A model generated the notes under the pieces. That model ran no database searches, was not told the origin of the DNA, and saw only the letters and a program-made list of their open reading frames with translations. A stretch of DNA of 64,000 nucleotides from Drechslerella dactyloides (Eukaryota; Ascomycota; Orbiliomycetes; Orbiliales; Orbiliaceae). Of this stretch, positions 46,701 to 56,933 are shown one piece after another; position 1 is the stretch's first letter; the number at the start of each line of letters is the position of its first letter. Made by a program: the position numbers and the translations under genes. Location: positions 806,001 to 870,000 of the forward strand of contig JAGTWJ010000006.1 in assembly GCA_020064725.1 (NCBI GenBank). Direction: 5' to 3'.

Positions 46701-48019
46701 GCCAAATATACTAGTTCGATCATCGACGTGACTGCTTCTAGAGGTAGGGTTTGATCCTCCCATGCTCTTCTTATGAGTGAGTGTCTCTCGGGCTGGTAGT
46801 GAAGCAAAGTTCATGCTGCCCCTTGCCATGGTATTAGTGGCGGCAATGGCAATGGGTGATGCTGACTCGCTCGGCGTTTCCGAGTCGATAACCGGCTCGC
46901 TCAGAATGGGCTTTGGAGTCATGATAGGATCATGTTGTTCGATTGGGGATATTGGAGATGCCGGTGTCACCGCAGAAACTTGAACCGGCGATATGGAGAA
47001 TTCTCGGATCGCATTCGAGGCTGCGCCTGATCTGGTATCGAGATTTAGAGGGGTTCGAGGATCTGAGAGTTGTGGGATCGGATCTGCATCTGCATCTAGT
47101 GTAGTTGCTGCGGCGTCCCTATCGACAGCAGGGATGCCATGATATGTTTTGCTGGGGGTTTCATTAGATCCAGCCTCCCCAAGTTGATTGTTGGAGGCGA
47201 CCTCTATATCAAAGTGAGTGGCCCCAAGGGGAGGCTCAGGGGATTGGCCGACGGTGTCAGAGTAGCCTTCCCGAGCGGAAAGGAAGGATCGTCGTGTTGC
47301 ATCGGAGAAAGTTCGTCTCTCGGCAATTTCTGGGACGATATCCGGAGCGTTTTGGTATAGCGGCTTTTTCGCAGGTGAGCTTCTCTCAATTGGCTCAGAG
47401 GTAGATATTCCAAAAGATCCAGATATGCTAACAGCGGATGAGCCACTCCAAGCTTCGGTGTCTCCAATCAAATCAGGGGTTGATGCTTTGCTATCGGAAC
47501 TCTGAGGTGCTGTATGGACATTGTGAGGCCGAGAGATGGCAAGGGGCGTCGGTGGATTGACGGGGTCTGTGGGCAACAAATAATCGTCCTGTTCGGGGCA
47601 TCGCGATTAGCACATTCAGAATCGATAAATTCGGGCGAAAGAGGCTACGCCTTACATCTTGTTCATTGCGTGAATCTAGTTTCCTGATGACTCGAGGGGT
47701 TTTTCCTCTCAGCTTCCCAGGTGTCTTGTACAAGTCGGCGATGTCACTGAACCATGGCAAATAACATCGCAAGGTTGGGAACTGTTAGCGACTGAGAACC
47801 CGGTGACAAAGAGAACTCTCGCAAATGTCAACAAAAAACCCACATCTCGGAGCCTTGATGAAAAATCTCGGCCATGTGCTCGTGAAGCCATTCCAGTTCA
47901 TTCCTAATGGCGATCGTAAAGTCCTCGAAGTGGTCGGCTTCTTTTTGGTGCGCGTCGGTGAGCTCGTTGAAGATCCATCGAGGAGACCCGACGTCGGGAA
48001 GGGCCGTTCTGGAAGCCAT
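43710..48019 (-). CDS. SLI15: Inner centromere protein Sli15/INCENP, six exons
   Basis: INCENP is the scaffold of the chromosomal passenger complex, binding Aurora kinase (Ipl1) and Survivin/Borealin to correct kinetochore attachment. Minus-strand exons are 48019-47844, 47746-47656, 47588-44973, 44916-44773, 44714-44080 and 44013-43710, giving 1321 residues. Exon 1 gives an N-terminal helical region (ELTDAHQKEADHFEDF). Exon 2 holds the TPGKLRGKTPRVIRK motif, followed by a long disordered Ser/Pro-rich centre. Exon 4 (about 962-1009) is a charged single helix (EQEEKERKAAQKQEIERRRQ). The C-terminal IN-box (RVPKWADSPELRQALQDQLGIDPETIFGP...ADRLTAAEIEADKIE) binds Aurora. The intron at 44715-44772 has a GC donor (GCAAGT). 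The exon 1/2 junction (donor GTGGGT) could instead be GTTTTT with another acceptor. Confidence 0.86.
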
Positions 48020-48648
48020 AGAGTCAGTAGCTGGCCAGCCGCGGTGCTAGGAGTGTTTCCGTCGAGCCCGGGTGTGATGTCCGTTAGGGTGGGCGATGAT
48101 GACAATGATGATGGGAAAGCCTAGTGGCAGGAGGAGAATGGGTAGGGTTGTTGGCCTTGTTGTTGTTGTGCAGCCAGCCAGCCACGATGCCGGCTGACTA
48201 ATCGAGGCCGGCGATGGACTCGCCTGCCGACACCACGCAACCAGCCCCAAGTCGCTGTTGTCTCGTGTGGGCTCCTCTGATCGAAGCCCTCGACGGGCTC
48301 TACGTCGACGTCGGCCTGATCACCAACCTGGTCGGACATCTCCATCGCCGGCCTTCTTTCGGCGACCGCGTGACGACGCGGCCCGCACCGACACAACCAA
48401 AACAAACAACGCGTCGGCACCCGTTGTCCAACGCGATCTAATCTAATCTAATCTAATCTGATCTGATCTGATCCAGTTAATTAGACCGATCTGGCTCGTC
48501 GGAGCCTCAAATCTAATCTGATCCGATCCTCCCTGTCCCATCTCAAGCAACTATCATCGTCGTTTTCGCAGTCAGCACCATCGCTCTTCTCGGCGCCCGC
48601 TTCCCTAACACGCCTCATACGCTGTCCTCTGCCGCCGTTGAATCCACC
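48020..48648. promoter_or_regulatory. Divergent promoter SLI15 / SPT3 with AATCT repeats
   Basis: 629 bp between the two start codons. A tandem of TAATC/TGATC pentamers lies at about 48437-48473, followed by a looser repeat near 48507-48530. CT-rich tracts precede the SPT3 start. No TATA box assigned. Confidence 0.5.
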
Positions 48649-49674
48649 ATGGCGAACGACCGGTTCAAATACAAGCTGGAAATCCAGCAAATGATGTTCG
48701 TTAGCGGCGAAACCGGAGAGCCTTCTCCTGAGACCACTGGCATCATCGAAGACATCGTCAGAGGACAGGTTATTGAAATGGTCCGTGTCTATGACGTCGA
48801 TGATTTGTCTTCAGACTTCTACTTTCTAAACGAACCCCCCTCCAATAGTCTTCCTAAAAACCCCTGCTAACTTGAATACTTCCAGTTGATACAAGCAACT
48901 GCTCAAGCGGCCCGGCGTGGCTCCCGGTCAATCTCCACTGATGATCTGATTTTCCTGATACGACACGACAAAGCTAAAGTTTCCCGGTTGCGCACCTATC
49001 TTTCTTGGAAAGAGGTCCGGAAGACCGCCAAGGACCAGGATCGAGATGTCGACACTGCCGATTTGGTAGATGATTCCGCCGCCGGTGATGCCCTCAAAAT
49101 GCGACAGAAACGCGCTAAGATATCACTCCCCTGGGAAGTGGCGTCATATTTCAGCGAACAGCCTCCCGAAGGCGATGACGAAGATGATGAGGAAGAAGCT
49201 GAAGCAAACCATGCGACTCTCGCCAGACTAAAAAGCGCTGATGAGCGGACAAAAGGCATGACAAAAGACGAATATGTCCATTTCTCCGAGTGCAGACAGG
49301 CCAGCTTCACATTCAGGAAATCAAAAAGATTCCGGGAATGGGCAGGCTTTGGTTTGGTCACGGATGCCAAACCCAACGACGACATAGTCGACATCTTGGG
49401 ATTTCTAACCTTTGAGATCGTTCAGGTTCTTACTGAAGAGGCCTTGCGCATCAAAGATGCTGAAGATCGACTTCAAACATCTAACAAGGAAAATGACAAG
49501 AAGAGGAAGAGGGACCGATTCCTTTTCGACGGTCCGGGTGAAGGGAGGACCCCGGTTGAACCTCGGCACATCGAAGAAGCATTTAGAAGACTCCAGCGAC
49601 CACGAGCTAAATCCAAAGCGATGCGCAACTTCGAGGGTGGCGGGGTGATGAAGACTAGGGTCGGACTCATGTGA
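48649..49674 (+). CDS. SPT3: SAGA complex subunit Spt3, two exons
   Basis: Spt3 is the SAGA subunit that helps deliver TBP to promoters; it fuses TAF13-like and TAF11-like histone folds. Exons 48649-48780 and 48886-49674 give 306 residues, with donor GTCCGT and acceptor TCCAG in phase 0. The first fold covers about 1-95: YKLEIQQMMFVSGETGEPSPETTGIIEDIVRGQVIEM, then LIQATAQAARRGSRSISTDDLIFLIRHD. An acidic linker (EGDDEDDEEEAEA) follows. The second fold at about 180-265 includes KSKRFREWAGFG, DIVDILGFLTFEIVQVLTEEALRI and RHIEEAFRRLQ. Length fits the family (about 300-340). Confidence 0.92.
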
Positions 49675-49971
49675 GCAGTCCATAGGATATTTTCCCTCGG
49701 ATGAACGAATTAGGATTTCGGACTGCGTCTTACTTGTTGGATTGATGGCAAATGATTTCCCAAAAACTTGGCGTTAGGGGAGTCTCGTCTTGAGCTTTGA
49801 TTAAGAAATAGCATATCGCCTGGCATCCTGTGTACAGTGAAATTTTTGAAAGACGCGAGAGGACATCAGAGTTTTTGCGATTAGTGAATATCTAGAGGCT
49901 GTCCGGAGCTCTGTAGTATGTTTAAGGTAGACCATAGCCCACAGAGAAGCTAGGTCCTTGGAAAATGCATT

Positions 49972-50706
49972 TTACTGGGCTTTGGTGCTGCCAAATCCTC
50001 CGAAACCCATCATACGAGCCATCATGGCATAATCCTGGCCATGGTCGGCTTGTAAACCATCTGAATGGACAATGGAACCCTCTTGCATTTTTTTCTGTCT
50101 TGCTTCCTCCTTCTTGACTTTCTTCCTCTCTTTCCTTTGCGAGCGTTCTTGTTCTTCAATTTTATGGCGCTCTGCTAAGCGTTTCGCAAGATCGAACTCT
50201 TCCGCTTGATCTTGCTCCCGCTTCTTTTGCTTTAGCCAAGCTAGCCTCTCCTTCACCATATCCAAAGTCGCCCGTTCCACCGTATCTGTTTGTCCCGTCG
50301 CGAGGAGATGCTGTTTGCTGTTCAGATGTTCAACGTACTCCAGGCTGTTCGTGAAGTTCAGGTCACATGCTTCGCAATAATATCCTGGACCCTTGCCTCT
50401 TCTGCCCCCTGTACTGCCCAGCGGGACAATTTGAACCTTGTTGAGGTTCTCATCCAGGCGTATACGATCCCTTCGAGCTTCGATCATCTTGGAATCATCA
50501 AATTTTTTCTCCCCTTCACCACCTACTTCAACTTTCGGAATATACTTTTTCCCGGCCATCTTAGCCTCATATCGTTCCTTGCGCTCGCTCGCCTCACGAG
50601 CTTGACGTTCAGCTGCTTTCTGTGCATATTCTTCGCGGTTCCATGTTCGCCGGAATGATGTGTCCCCGGTAGCAGCGTTATCGTAGACTCCCGATGGTTT
50701 TGACAT
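49972..50706 (-). CDS. SNU23: U4/U6.U5 tri-snRNP zinc-finger protein Snu23/ZMAT2
   Basis: Spliceosomal protein joining the B complex with the tri-snRNP. One exon, 244 residues, starting MSKPSGVYDNAATGDTSFRRTWNREEY, the typical N-terminus of ZMAT2/Snu23. A single U1-like C2H2 finger is formed by Cys111, Cys114, His127 and His133 within YYCEACDLNFTNSLEYVEHLNSKQH. The region after it is a Lys/Arg/Glu-rich helix (KKREQDQAEEFDLAKRLAERHKIEEQERSQRKERKKVKKEE). It ends DYAMMARMMGFGGFGSTK, a conserved tail. It converges on SPT3 and lies in tandem with NOP58. Confidence 0.9.
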   Translation of the reverse strand: MSKPSGVYDNAATGDTSFRRTWNREEYAQKAAERQAREASERKERYEAKMAGKKYIPKVEVGGEGEKKFDDSKMIEARRDRIRLDENLNKVQIVPLGSTGGRRGKGPGYYCEACDLNFTNSLEYVEHLNSKQHLLATGQTDTVERATLDMVKERLAWLKQKKREQDQAEEFDLAKRLAERHKIEEQERSQRKERKKVKKEEARQKKMQEGSIVHSDGLQADHGQDYAMMARMMGFGGFGSTKAQ

Positions 50707-51240
50707 TCTCGTTTTTATGTCCAGAGCAAAGCGTCAGGTCATATGCTATTCAGGCGTATTGGCGATATTCGAGGGCACAATACGTTATTCAAAAGACAAG
50801 AGTTCCGCTCTGATGTGGTTCGTGGTGTTTAGTAGTCGATGAATGAGTTATCGATCCACCGCCTTCCATACTATTTCAACACATATGCCTCCAACTGATT
50901 ATGTCAGCCAACTTATTTTGAGTCACTAAGGGCATACTACTGCGAAGTATAAGGAAGCGTCTAAAGTACCAGCTTACGACCATACGATCAGTATTGAGAA
51001 ATGCGGTAATAGTACTTAACGGCTGGTTTATAATACAAAGATTTTTTAGATACACTAGCAGCAAGTAATCCATTGCCCCAAACCCCAGACAGAACATTCA
51101 ATACAAAAAAGAGTACTCAGAAAGGTAGAGGTTCAAGGTAACGCCAGATGAGGAATAGAAGTATTGGTAGCAAGGGTGAGTGAGAACCAATCCTCTAGGG
51201 ATTCGGATATATTGGAAATCGAAAAAAAAAAAAAAAGTCT
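50707..51240. other. Intergenic between NOP58 and SNU23 (both minus strand)
   Basis: 534 bp holding the SNU23 promoter and NOP58 3' region. An A tract lies at about 51222-51236 just downstream of NOP58. Nothing else recognised. Confidence 0.5.
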
Positions 51241-52965
51241 TCATGCTTCCTCCGAAGGCTTTCTCTTTTTCCGTTCGTGTTTCTCCTTCTTCTCCTTCTT
51301 CTTCTCCTTTTTGTCTCCACCCTTACTCTTTTCACTGGGAGGTGCCTCGAGGTTGTCGTCGTTAGTAGCAGCAGACTCATTTTCTGTAGGCTCTAGCTTT
51401 CGTTTCTTTTCTTTTTTCTCCTTTTTCTGCTCCTTCTCGCTCTTCTTTTTCTTCTTCTCTTTCTTAGAATCCCCTTCGTTTTTAGTAGACGCGACACCTT
51501 CCATAGCATCTCCGTCATCCGAGCCGTGCACGTCCAAGTCAGCGATGGCAGCTCGCATCAGATCGGCGTGAGCTGGCGCGTCTTCCATAACTTCATCCGC
51601 ATCGGGATTGTACTTCTTAGCTTCCTGGATTGACCATTTCCCTGGTTGGGTTGCATTAGACAAGGGATTCGGCAGAACCGGTTTCCCTTCGAGGTATCTA
51701 ACACGATTTTCCACTTTTTGTCGCATGTAGACGCCCAGTGCAGACGACTCCTCTTTATCCTCCGCAAGAGCGTCGTATCTGATACCCAAAGATGTTTTGG
51801 TGGCAAGCATCCGGGCAATTTTCCCCTTGTTCTTGCCCGTAGATTGTCCTATCAAAGATGCTTGATATATCAACCCGTATTTCGGTGTATCGTGCTTTGT
51901 CTTCAAAGCTCGGAAGAGCGCCTTCTCTGCGCCGAGAATTTGGATTGTCGAAGCCGGCGACTTGGCCAAATTCATGAGCGATCCGGCGTGCGCAATCAAT
52001 CTTGCTCCTACAAGCTCGCCTACTAAAGCGGTGAGGTTCGGCGCAATTGCCTGCATGCGATTCGAGAGGTAGGTGGCAAGTTCCGCTCGGTATTCACTAA
52101 ATCCGACGACCTCCTCCGCCAGACTATTGATGTTGTCAAGATCTTCTTTCGTAATTTCCGTTCCCATCGAGATTTCAGCTGCAGCTTTCAAAGCATTTTC
52201 AATCTCCTCCGGGAGGACGGTGGAAAGATCGGAGTTCGCTGCGTTCGATCTGACACCCATGATCTTGATAACTCGGGCGTATGCCATGTTGTCGTTGATG
52301 ATTTTGGCCATTTCTGGGAAATGCCAACCATACCATTCCTTCAGCCGCATCGCGTATGTGTTCAATTGTTTATCTAGATCGTCGAGGAGTGCAATAGCCT
52401 GGACGATCATAGTATCCACTTTGTCGGGTGAGAATTTGAGCTTGTAACGCGAAAGCGAATGCGAGAGGCCCAGTGACATTGTATTGAGGTCGGATGGTAA
52501 GAGACCCGGGATCAACGATGTAAGATGCTCTCTGATCGCTCGATAGAGATCCTGCGTACTAGAGTCGGAAACGATATTCAAGGACAACCCTGGAACCTTG
52601 TTTATAGCATTTCCTTCAGACCGAGTTCGCGTTAGCAGCTTTAACTTCTGACAAAACAGGATATAGCGGATAATCTTACCAAGTTTGACGTCGGCAACAA
52701 CCAGCGACGCCTTCTTTTCGTCTTTGACAGAGTCCAACAAGGTGGCTAGCATGGGTGATACCTTCCCCTCAATCAAGGCACTGACTTCCTCGAGAGCAGT
52801 GGCGGCACTGTCGAACTTGGAAAACTGCTTAAGCTTAAGCAGGTTGCGGACACCATCCGAGGTGCTCAGTTCTTTAGCAAGATCATCTCGCTTAAGCAGT
52901 TTCTTGTCTTTAGCTTTGAAAAGCGCATATCCTGCGGACGTTTCCGTCAGGATGAGGACGGACAT
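51241..52965 (-). CDS. NOP58: Nucleolar box C/D snoRNP protein Nop58
   Basis: Nop58 is a core protein of box C/D snoRNPs that guide rRNA 2'-O-methylation and processing in the nucleolus. One uninterrupted frame of 574 residues starts with LILTETSAGYALFKAKDKKLL, the NOP5 N-terminal domain (1-70). A coiled-coil region follows (about 110-240; LSRYKLKFSPDKVDTMIVQAIALLDDLDKQ). The Nop domain (about 250-405) includes ANLTALVGELVGARLIAHAGSL-type text, AEKALFRALKTKHDTPKYGLIY and GKIARMLATKTSLGIRYDAL. The tail (about 470-574) is the usual KKE/KKK-rich repeat. Length is in the family range. It shares an upstream region with the divergent mitochondrial uS15 gene. Confidence 0.95.
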   Translation of the reverse strand: MSVLILTETSAGYALFKAKDKKLLKRDDLAKELSTSDGVRNLLKLKQFSKFDSAATALEEVSALIEGKVSPMLATLLDSVKDEKKASLVVADVKLGKIIRYILFCQKLKLLTRTRSEGNAINKVPGLSLNIVSDSSTQDLYRAIREHLTSLIPGLLPSDLNTMSLGLSHSLSRYKLKFSPDKVDTMIVQAIALLDDLDKQLNTYAMRLKEWYGWHFPEMAKIINDNMAYARVIKIMGVRSNAANSDLSTVLPEEIENALKAAAEISMGTEITKEDLDNINSLAEEVVGFSEYRAELATYLSNRMQAIAPNLTALVGELVGARLIAHAGSLMNLAKSPASTIQILGAEKALFRALKTKHDTPKYGLIYQASLIGQSTGKNKGKIARMLATKTSLGIRYDALAEDKEESSALGVYMRQKVENRVRYLEGKPVLPNPLSNATQPGKWSIQEAKKYNPDADEVMEDAPAHADLMRAAIADLDVHGSDDGDAMEGVASTKNEGDSKKEKKKKKSEKEQKKEKKEKKRKLEPTENESAATNDDNLEAPPSEKSKGGDKKEKKKEKKEKHERKKRKPSEEA

Positions 52966-53558
52966 GGTGGTAACGAAAGTAGGACCCGTTCGAAGATTGA
53001 TCTAGAAGCAAATGAGAGCGGGGACAGCAGCAGTCGAATGAGTGACTCTCGATGAAGGCGATGGCGCCAGTCTTCAAAAGGGAGTGATGCAAAAAAGCGT
53101 CTGGACCTGTAAATGTGCGTGAGCGTTGGTGATGGCGATGCGCATACGGCGTTTAGCAGACAACGGCAGCAGTCGCGGGGACAGCAGGGCGCATTTGCTC
53201 AAATAATTGACCTATTCCCGTGCAGCGCCGCCGTGTACTTGTCGCCTGGTCGCTTGTAGGTGCTGGTGTCTCGTGGAGTTGCTGCCGACGGACAGAGTTT
53301 TTGTAGGTCGTTTATCAGGAAGAAAAGATGAAAAAAAAAAAAAAAAAAAAAAAACCAGGATGGGAAGGAAGGAAAAGAGGGCTCAAGGCCAGAAGGAAAG
53401 ATTAGGCGATTGTGGCTGGTAATATCGCTCGTTGTGGCGGTGGCTCGCCAAAATACAATTTTGGCCGAAACCACAGCTTGGCGGCATCAACAACTTCGGC
53501 TTTGATATTCTTAGCGGACCACCTCTTCGTCCTGGCAGAACTCCGTCCTCGAGCAAAT
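52966..53558. promoter_or_regulatory. Divergent promoter NOP58 / mitochondrial uS15
   Basis: 593 bp between start codons. A run of about two dozen A residues lies at 53330-53354; poly(dA:dT) tracts commonly keep promoters nucleosome-free, and two ribosome-related genes sharing such a region is plausible. No other motif assigned. Confidence 0.5.
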
Positions 53559-54644
53559 ATGCCTCTGCGATTATCCTCCTCCGCCTCGTCATCATCGCCG
53601 CTGCAATCGGTCGCTTGCAATTTGTCGACGTCTCTAGCCGCCCTTCATATATCACCATCGCTGGGAACATTGAGACGTCCTTTACCAGAGAGACTCCTCA
53701 ATACGTCTTGTCATCAGCCTCTGTCCTGGAGGCCAGCCGACCGATTCTTCGCCAAATCTCCGCCGCTATTTGCCAGAGTCACATGTCTGCACACATCAGC
53801 TAGTCTTGATGCTCGGGATACACGAAAACCACCAAGCAACCCTTGGTCCGTCGCTAAGGCTGCAGAGAAGCGCGAAAAGGTCAGGGCGAGGAGAGATGAC
53901 CTTCGCCAGCAGCGCAAGGAAGCAGCATCAGATCCCGTTATCGGGCATACAACTCCATTTCTGGAGGCTATGGATGCCAAACCAGATGTTATGCCTCCAA
54001 TTGATCATCTTGTCCGGCCGGCCGACGGCCAACAGAGACAGACATTATTCGAAAAGGTCATCACAGAGGAGCGTCTTGGACGCTTGAACCACTTTCTTCA
54101 GCCCGAAGAAGTCGCTGCATCGCTGGCAAGGTCGAAGGAACTCGAGGAGCTGCCCGCCGCCAAGACGACAGAAAGCACGATCAGACAAGCAACTGAGATG
54201 CACTTAAAGGCAACTGCAGCTATGAACCGTATCCTTTCTCTCGGAAATGGCTCATCGAGAGATAAAACAAGAGCCAATAAAGCATGGTGTATCGAAACGT
54301 TCGGCCGCCACATGACAGACGAGGCGTTCCCTAAGTCAAAGTATCCTTCGATCTCCTCGAATCCAGCAACCGACCCGGTCAAGACACCTCGAGTCGGTCG
54401 CGATACCGGTAGCAGCGAGGTTCAAGCTGCATTGCTCACAATGAAGATTCGATCTCTAGCAAAGCAGCTGGAGACTAACTCGCACGATAAGATGAACAAG
54501 CGGAATTTACGCCTGATGGTACACAAGAGACAGAAGCTTTTGAAATATTTAAAACGCAAAGAGCGGGGAGGTGAGAGGTATCGATATGTGATGGAAAGTC
54601 TGGGTCTCGATGACGATGCAATTATGAAGGAAGTATTCATGTAA
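53559..54644 (+). CDS. MRPS28: Mitochondrial small-subunit ribosomal protein uS15m
   Basis: Component of the mitochondrial 30S-like subunit that binds the central domain of the small rRNA. The frame is open further upstream, but the first ATG is at 53559, giving 361 residues. The start MPLRLSSSASSSSPLQSVACNLSTSLAAL and the Arg/Ser-rich first 80 residues look like a mitochondrial presequence. The S15 domain occupies about 280-361: TGSSEVQAALLTMKIRSLAKQLETNSHDK, then MNKRNLRLMVHKRQKLLKYLKRK and ERYRYVMESLGL. A long extra region between presequence and S15 domain is normal for fungal mitochondrial uS15. Confidence 0.9.
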   Translation: MPLRLSSSASSSSPLQSVACNLSTSLAALHISPSLGTLRRPLPERLLNTSCHQPLSWRPADRFFAKSPPLFARVTCLHTSASLDARDTRKPPSNPWSVAKAAEKREKVRARRDDLRQQRKEAASDPVIGHTTPFLEAMDAKPDVMPPIDHLVRPADGQQRQTLFEKVITEERLGRLNHFLQPEEVAASLARSKELEELPAAKTTESTIRQATEMHLKATAAMNRILSLGNGSSRDKTRANKAWCIETFGRHMTDEAFPKSKYPSISSNPATDPVKTPRVGRDTGSSEVQAALLTMKIRSLAKQLETNSHDKMNKRNLRLMVHKRQKLLKYLKRKERGGERYRYVMESLGLDDDAIMKEVFM

Positions 54645-55038
54645 AGTGATTTGAATACGGCTAGCTCTGTATATATACGCAATACTTCCTGGGGTGCTGG
54701 CACCTGCGCATGCTCCCATGGCAGTTTGCTTTCTGTACATGTACTTACACAAATACTATTTAATTACTTACATACCACCACACACCCATCAAATACCTAG
54801 GTATACACTTACTGCTTTCCTGGCTATACTTTAAGTCTCGAGGGCTGCTGCTATGGGCCTGTTAATCCGAGCGAATGTGAGATTTCTATGCTGACTAAGC
54901 GTTCAATCTGCATTTTGTCTGCCTACTAGTACTTGAGTAAGTACTTACTTACGTAACCACCTCTCTTCACAACCGTCCAAAAACTTCATATCTCGCCCGC
55001 GTGCAAGCACCTGCTCCATTGCGCACCATCATTCACCA
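54645..55038. other. Intergenic between uS15m and seryl-tRNA synthetase
   Basis: 394 bp. It contains AAATACCTAGGTATACAC (54790-54807) and GTACTTGAGTAAGTACTTAC (54930-54949), members of the palindromic word family found in other core intergenic regions. Promoter of the downstream gene is here. Confidence 0.45.
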
Positions 55039-56709
55039 ATGATCCTTGGAAAACGGTCTCGCGGTCGATGGATACACTCAAAATTAGCTTGCGGTAACAT
55101 CGAATCCTCTACATTTTTCCAGGCGCGTTATGGACCCCGTTGCGGCCATGATAGGTTTACGCCGCTGCTTCGACGATTTAGTGTGTCAAGCTACCAGCTG
55201 GACAACATAAGCGCACAAACGCCCGCACAGCCACCCTCGTTTGCCCCGAGACCGATCATTGCAACCAAACCAATCCGTGAAAATCCAGAGGCCTACTCTC
55301 TCAACTGCTTGCGAAGAAATTTACCCACAGAAGCGACATATCCTTCACGAATTGCAACGCTCTCAGACAACCTCTACGAGTTCCGTGGCTCCCTCAATCA
55401 AACTAGGAGCAGGCAGAATGCGCTTCAAGCTACAATAAAATCCTTGGCCCCTAAGAGGACGCAGGCCCCCGAGGAATGGGAAAGGCTCCAGTTGCAAGCT
55501 AAAGAGCTAAAGCATGAGATAGCGCAGGCTGAGACTGTTGAGCAGCGACTGGAAGATGAGATGAATTCACTCGCTGCCCAATTACCCAACTTATCACATC
55601 CAGAGACTCCTCACGATGGAAAACCTCATTTGGTTGAGTATATCAATGGACAGGCTCTCCCAATCGATGAGATGTCCAAAACAGCGGTTCTATCTGGTCT
55701 GACCAATGATCAAACGCCAGAGCTCATGTTTACAGGATCACCCGGTCTGTCCCACGTGGAGATCGGATCCGAGTTAGGGATTCTCGACCTTGCTTCCTCG
55801 ACAAAAACTTCGGGCTGGGGTTGGTATTTCCTTCACGGAGATGCCGTTAGGCTGGAGCATGCATTGATACAGTATGCTCTGGATTGTGCAAGAAGAAAAG
55901 GCTGGGCGCTGGTTAGCACACCGTCTACAGTTTACACTCATATCGCTGGCGCTTGTGGTTTCAAGCCACGCGATCACAACAACGAACAACAGATATACCA
56001 CATTTCTCAGTCGCCATCTCTTACACCGTCATCCGAGTCTTCAAAGCCAGAGCTCTGCCTCGCGGGTACTGCAGAAATCCCGTTAGCTGGCATGCTTGCA
56101 AATACAGCTACCCCTCAGAAAACGTTCCCCCAAAAAATGGTCGGGATATCACGCTGCTTCCGAGCAGAGGCAGGAGCACATGGCCTAGCTACGAAAGGAC
56201 TTTATCGTGTCCATGAATTCACAAAAGTGGAACTGTTCGCATGGACTTTGCCAGATGCCGACGTCTCGGACAAGATATTCAAAGAGATATTGGACATTCA
56301 ACGAGAAATTCTGCACGGCCTTGGTCTGTCTGCACGCATGATTAACATGCCAACTGATGATCTCGGAGCTCCCGCATATCGCAAATACGACATCGAAGCT
56401 TTTCTACCCAGCCGACAGGGTGAGAAGTATGGAGGCTGGGGTGAAGTCACCAGTGTCAGCGAATGTACGGACTACCAAGCTAGGAGACTTAACGCTCGGT
56501 ACAGGACCCTTGATGGCAAACTGAGATTTCTTTGGAGTCTGAACGGCACGGCTTTGGCTGTCCCAAGAATAATCATGGCTATACTAGAAAATGGCTGGGA
56601 TGAGACAAAGAGAGAAGTTCGCATACCCGAGGCTCTCCGTGGATACTTGAGCGGTCTCAAGGCCATTAGGAAACAGAGCAACTCGGTTTGCGGTACTTTC
56701 GCCGACTAG
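55039..56709 (+). CDS. DIA4: Seryl-tRNA synthetase, probably mitochondrial
   Basis: Charges tRNA-Ser with serine. One exon of 556 residues. The N-terminus (MILGKRSRGRWIHSKL, then CGHDRFTPLLRRFSVSS) is basic and suggests mitochondrial import. An N-terminal helical arm with coiled coil (about 95-185: TRSRQNALQATIKSLAPKRT, EEWERLQLQAKELKHE, VEQRLEDEMNSLAAQLPN) binds the long variable arm. The class II core has AGTAEIPLAGM (the TxE serine-binding segment), motif 2 FRAEAGAHGLATKGLYRVHEF and motif 3 LNGTALAVPRIIMAILEN. All expected signatures are visible. It converges on the PRPP synthetase gene with a 224-bp gap. Confidence 0.93.
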   Translation: MILGKRSRGRWIHSKLACGNIESSTFFQARYGPRCGHDRFTPLLRRFSVSSYQLDNISAQTPAQPPSFAPRPIIATKPIRENPEAYSLNCLRRNLPTEATYPSRIATLSDNLYEFRGSLNQTRSRQNALQATIKSLAPKRTQAPEEWERLQLQAKELKHEIAQAETVEQRLEDEMNSLAAQLPNLSHPETPHDGKPHLVEYINGQALPIDEMSKTAVLSGLTNDQTPELMFTGSPGLSHVEIGSELGILDLASSTKTSGWGWYFLHGDAVRLEHALIQYALDCARRKGWALVSTPSTVYTHIAGACGFKPRDHNNEQQIYHISQSPSLTPSSESSKPELCLAGTAEIPLAGMLANTATPQKTFPQKMVGISRCFRAEAGAHGLATKGLYRVHEFTKVELFAWTLPDADVSDKIFKEILDIQREILHGLGLSARMINMPTDDLGAPAYRKYDIEAFLPSRQGEKYGGWGEVTSVSECTDYQARRLNARYRTLDGKLRFLWSLNGTALAVPRIIMAILENGWDETKREVRIPEALRGYLSGLKAIRKQSNSVCGTFAD

Positions 56710-56933
56710 CCAGTACAAATGGGATCTAACGATGCGCTGCATGCGAACATCAGATGTATATAAGCTAGAATAATTTGTGAATACCATCAGGAATAGACAG
56801 ATTTATATTAAACACAACCTCTTGTTTGAGGTCTCCTCGTGACTTAGGTTGTATACACCCGCATGGGCAATAATAAACAGTCTCGCGAGCCGACTAAGGT
56901 GCTGGCTGCGCAAATGGAGGTAATAAACAGCTT

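Noticed and set aside
46474..46754. Ser-rich plus-strand frames opposite SLI15
   Set aside because: They are antisense reflections of the acidic and Ser-rich central part of SLI15.
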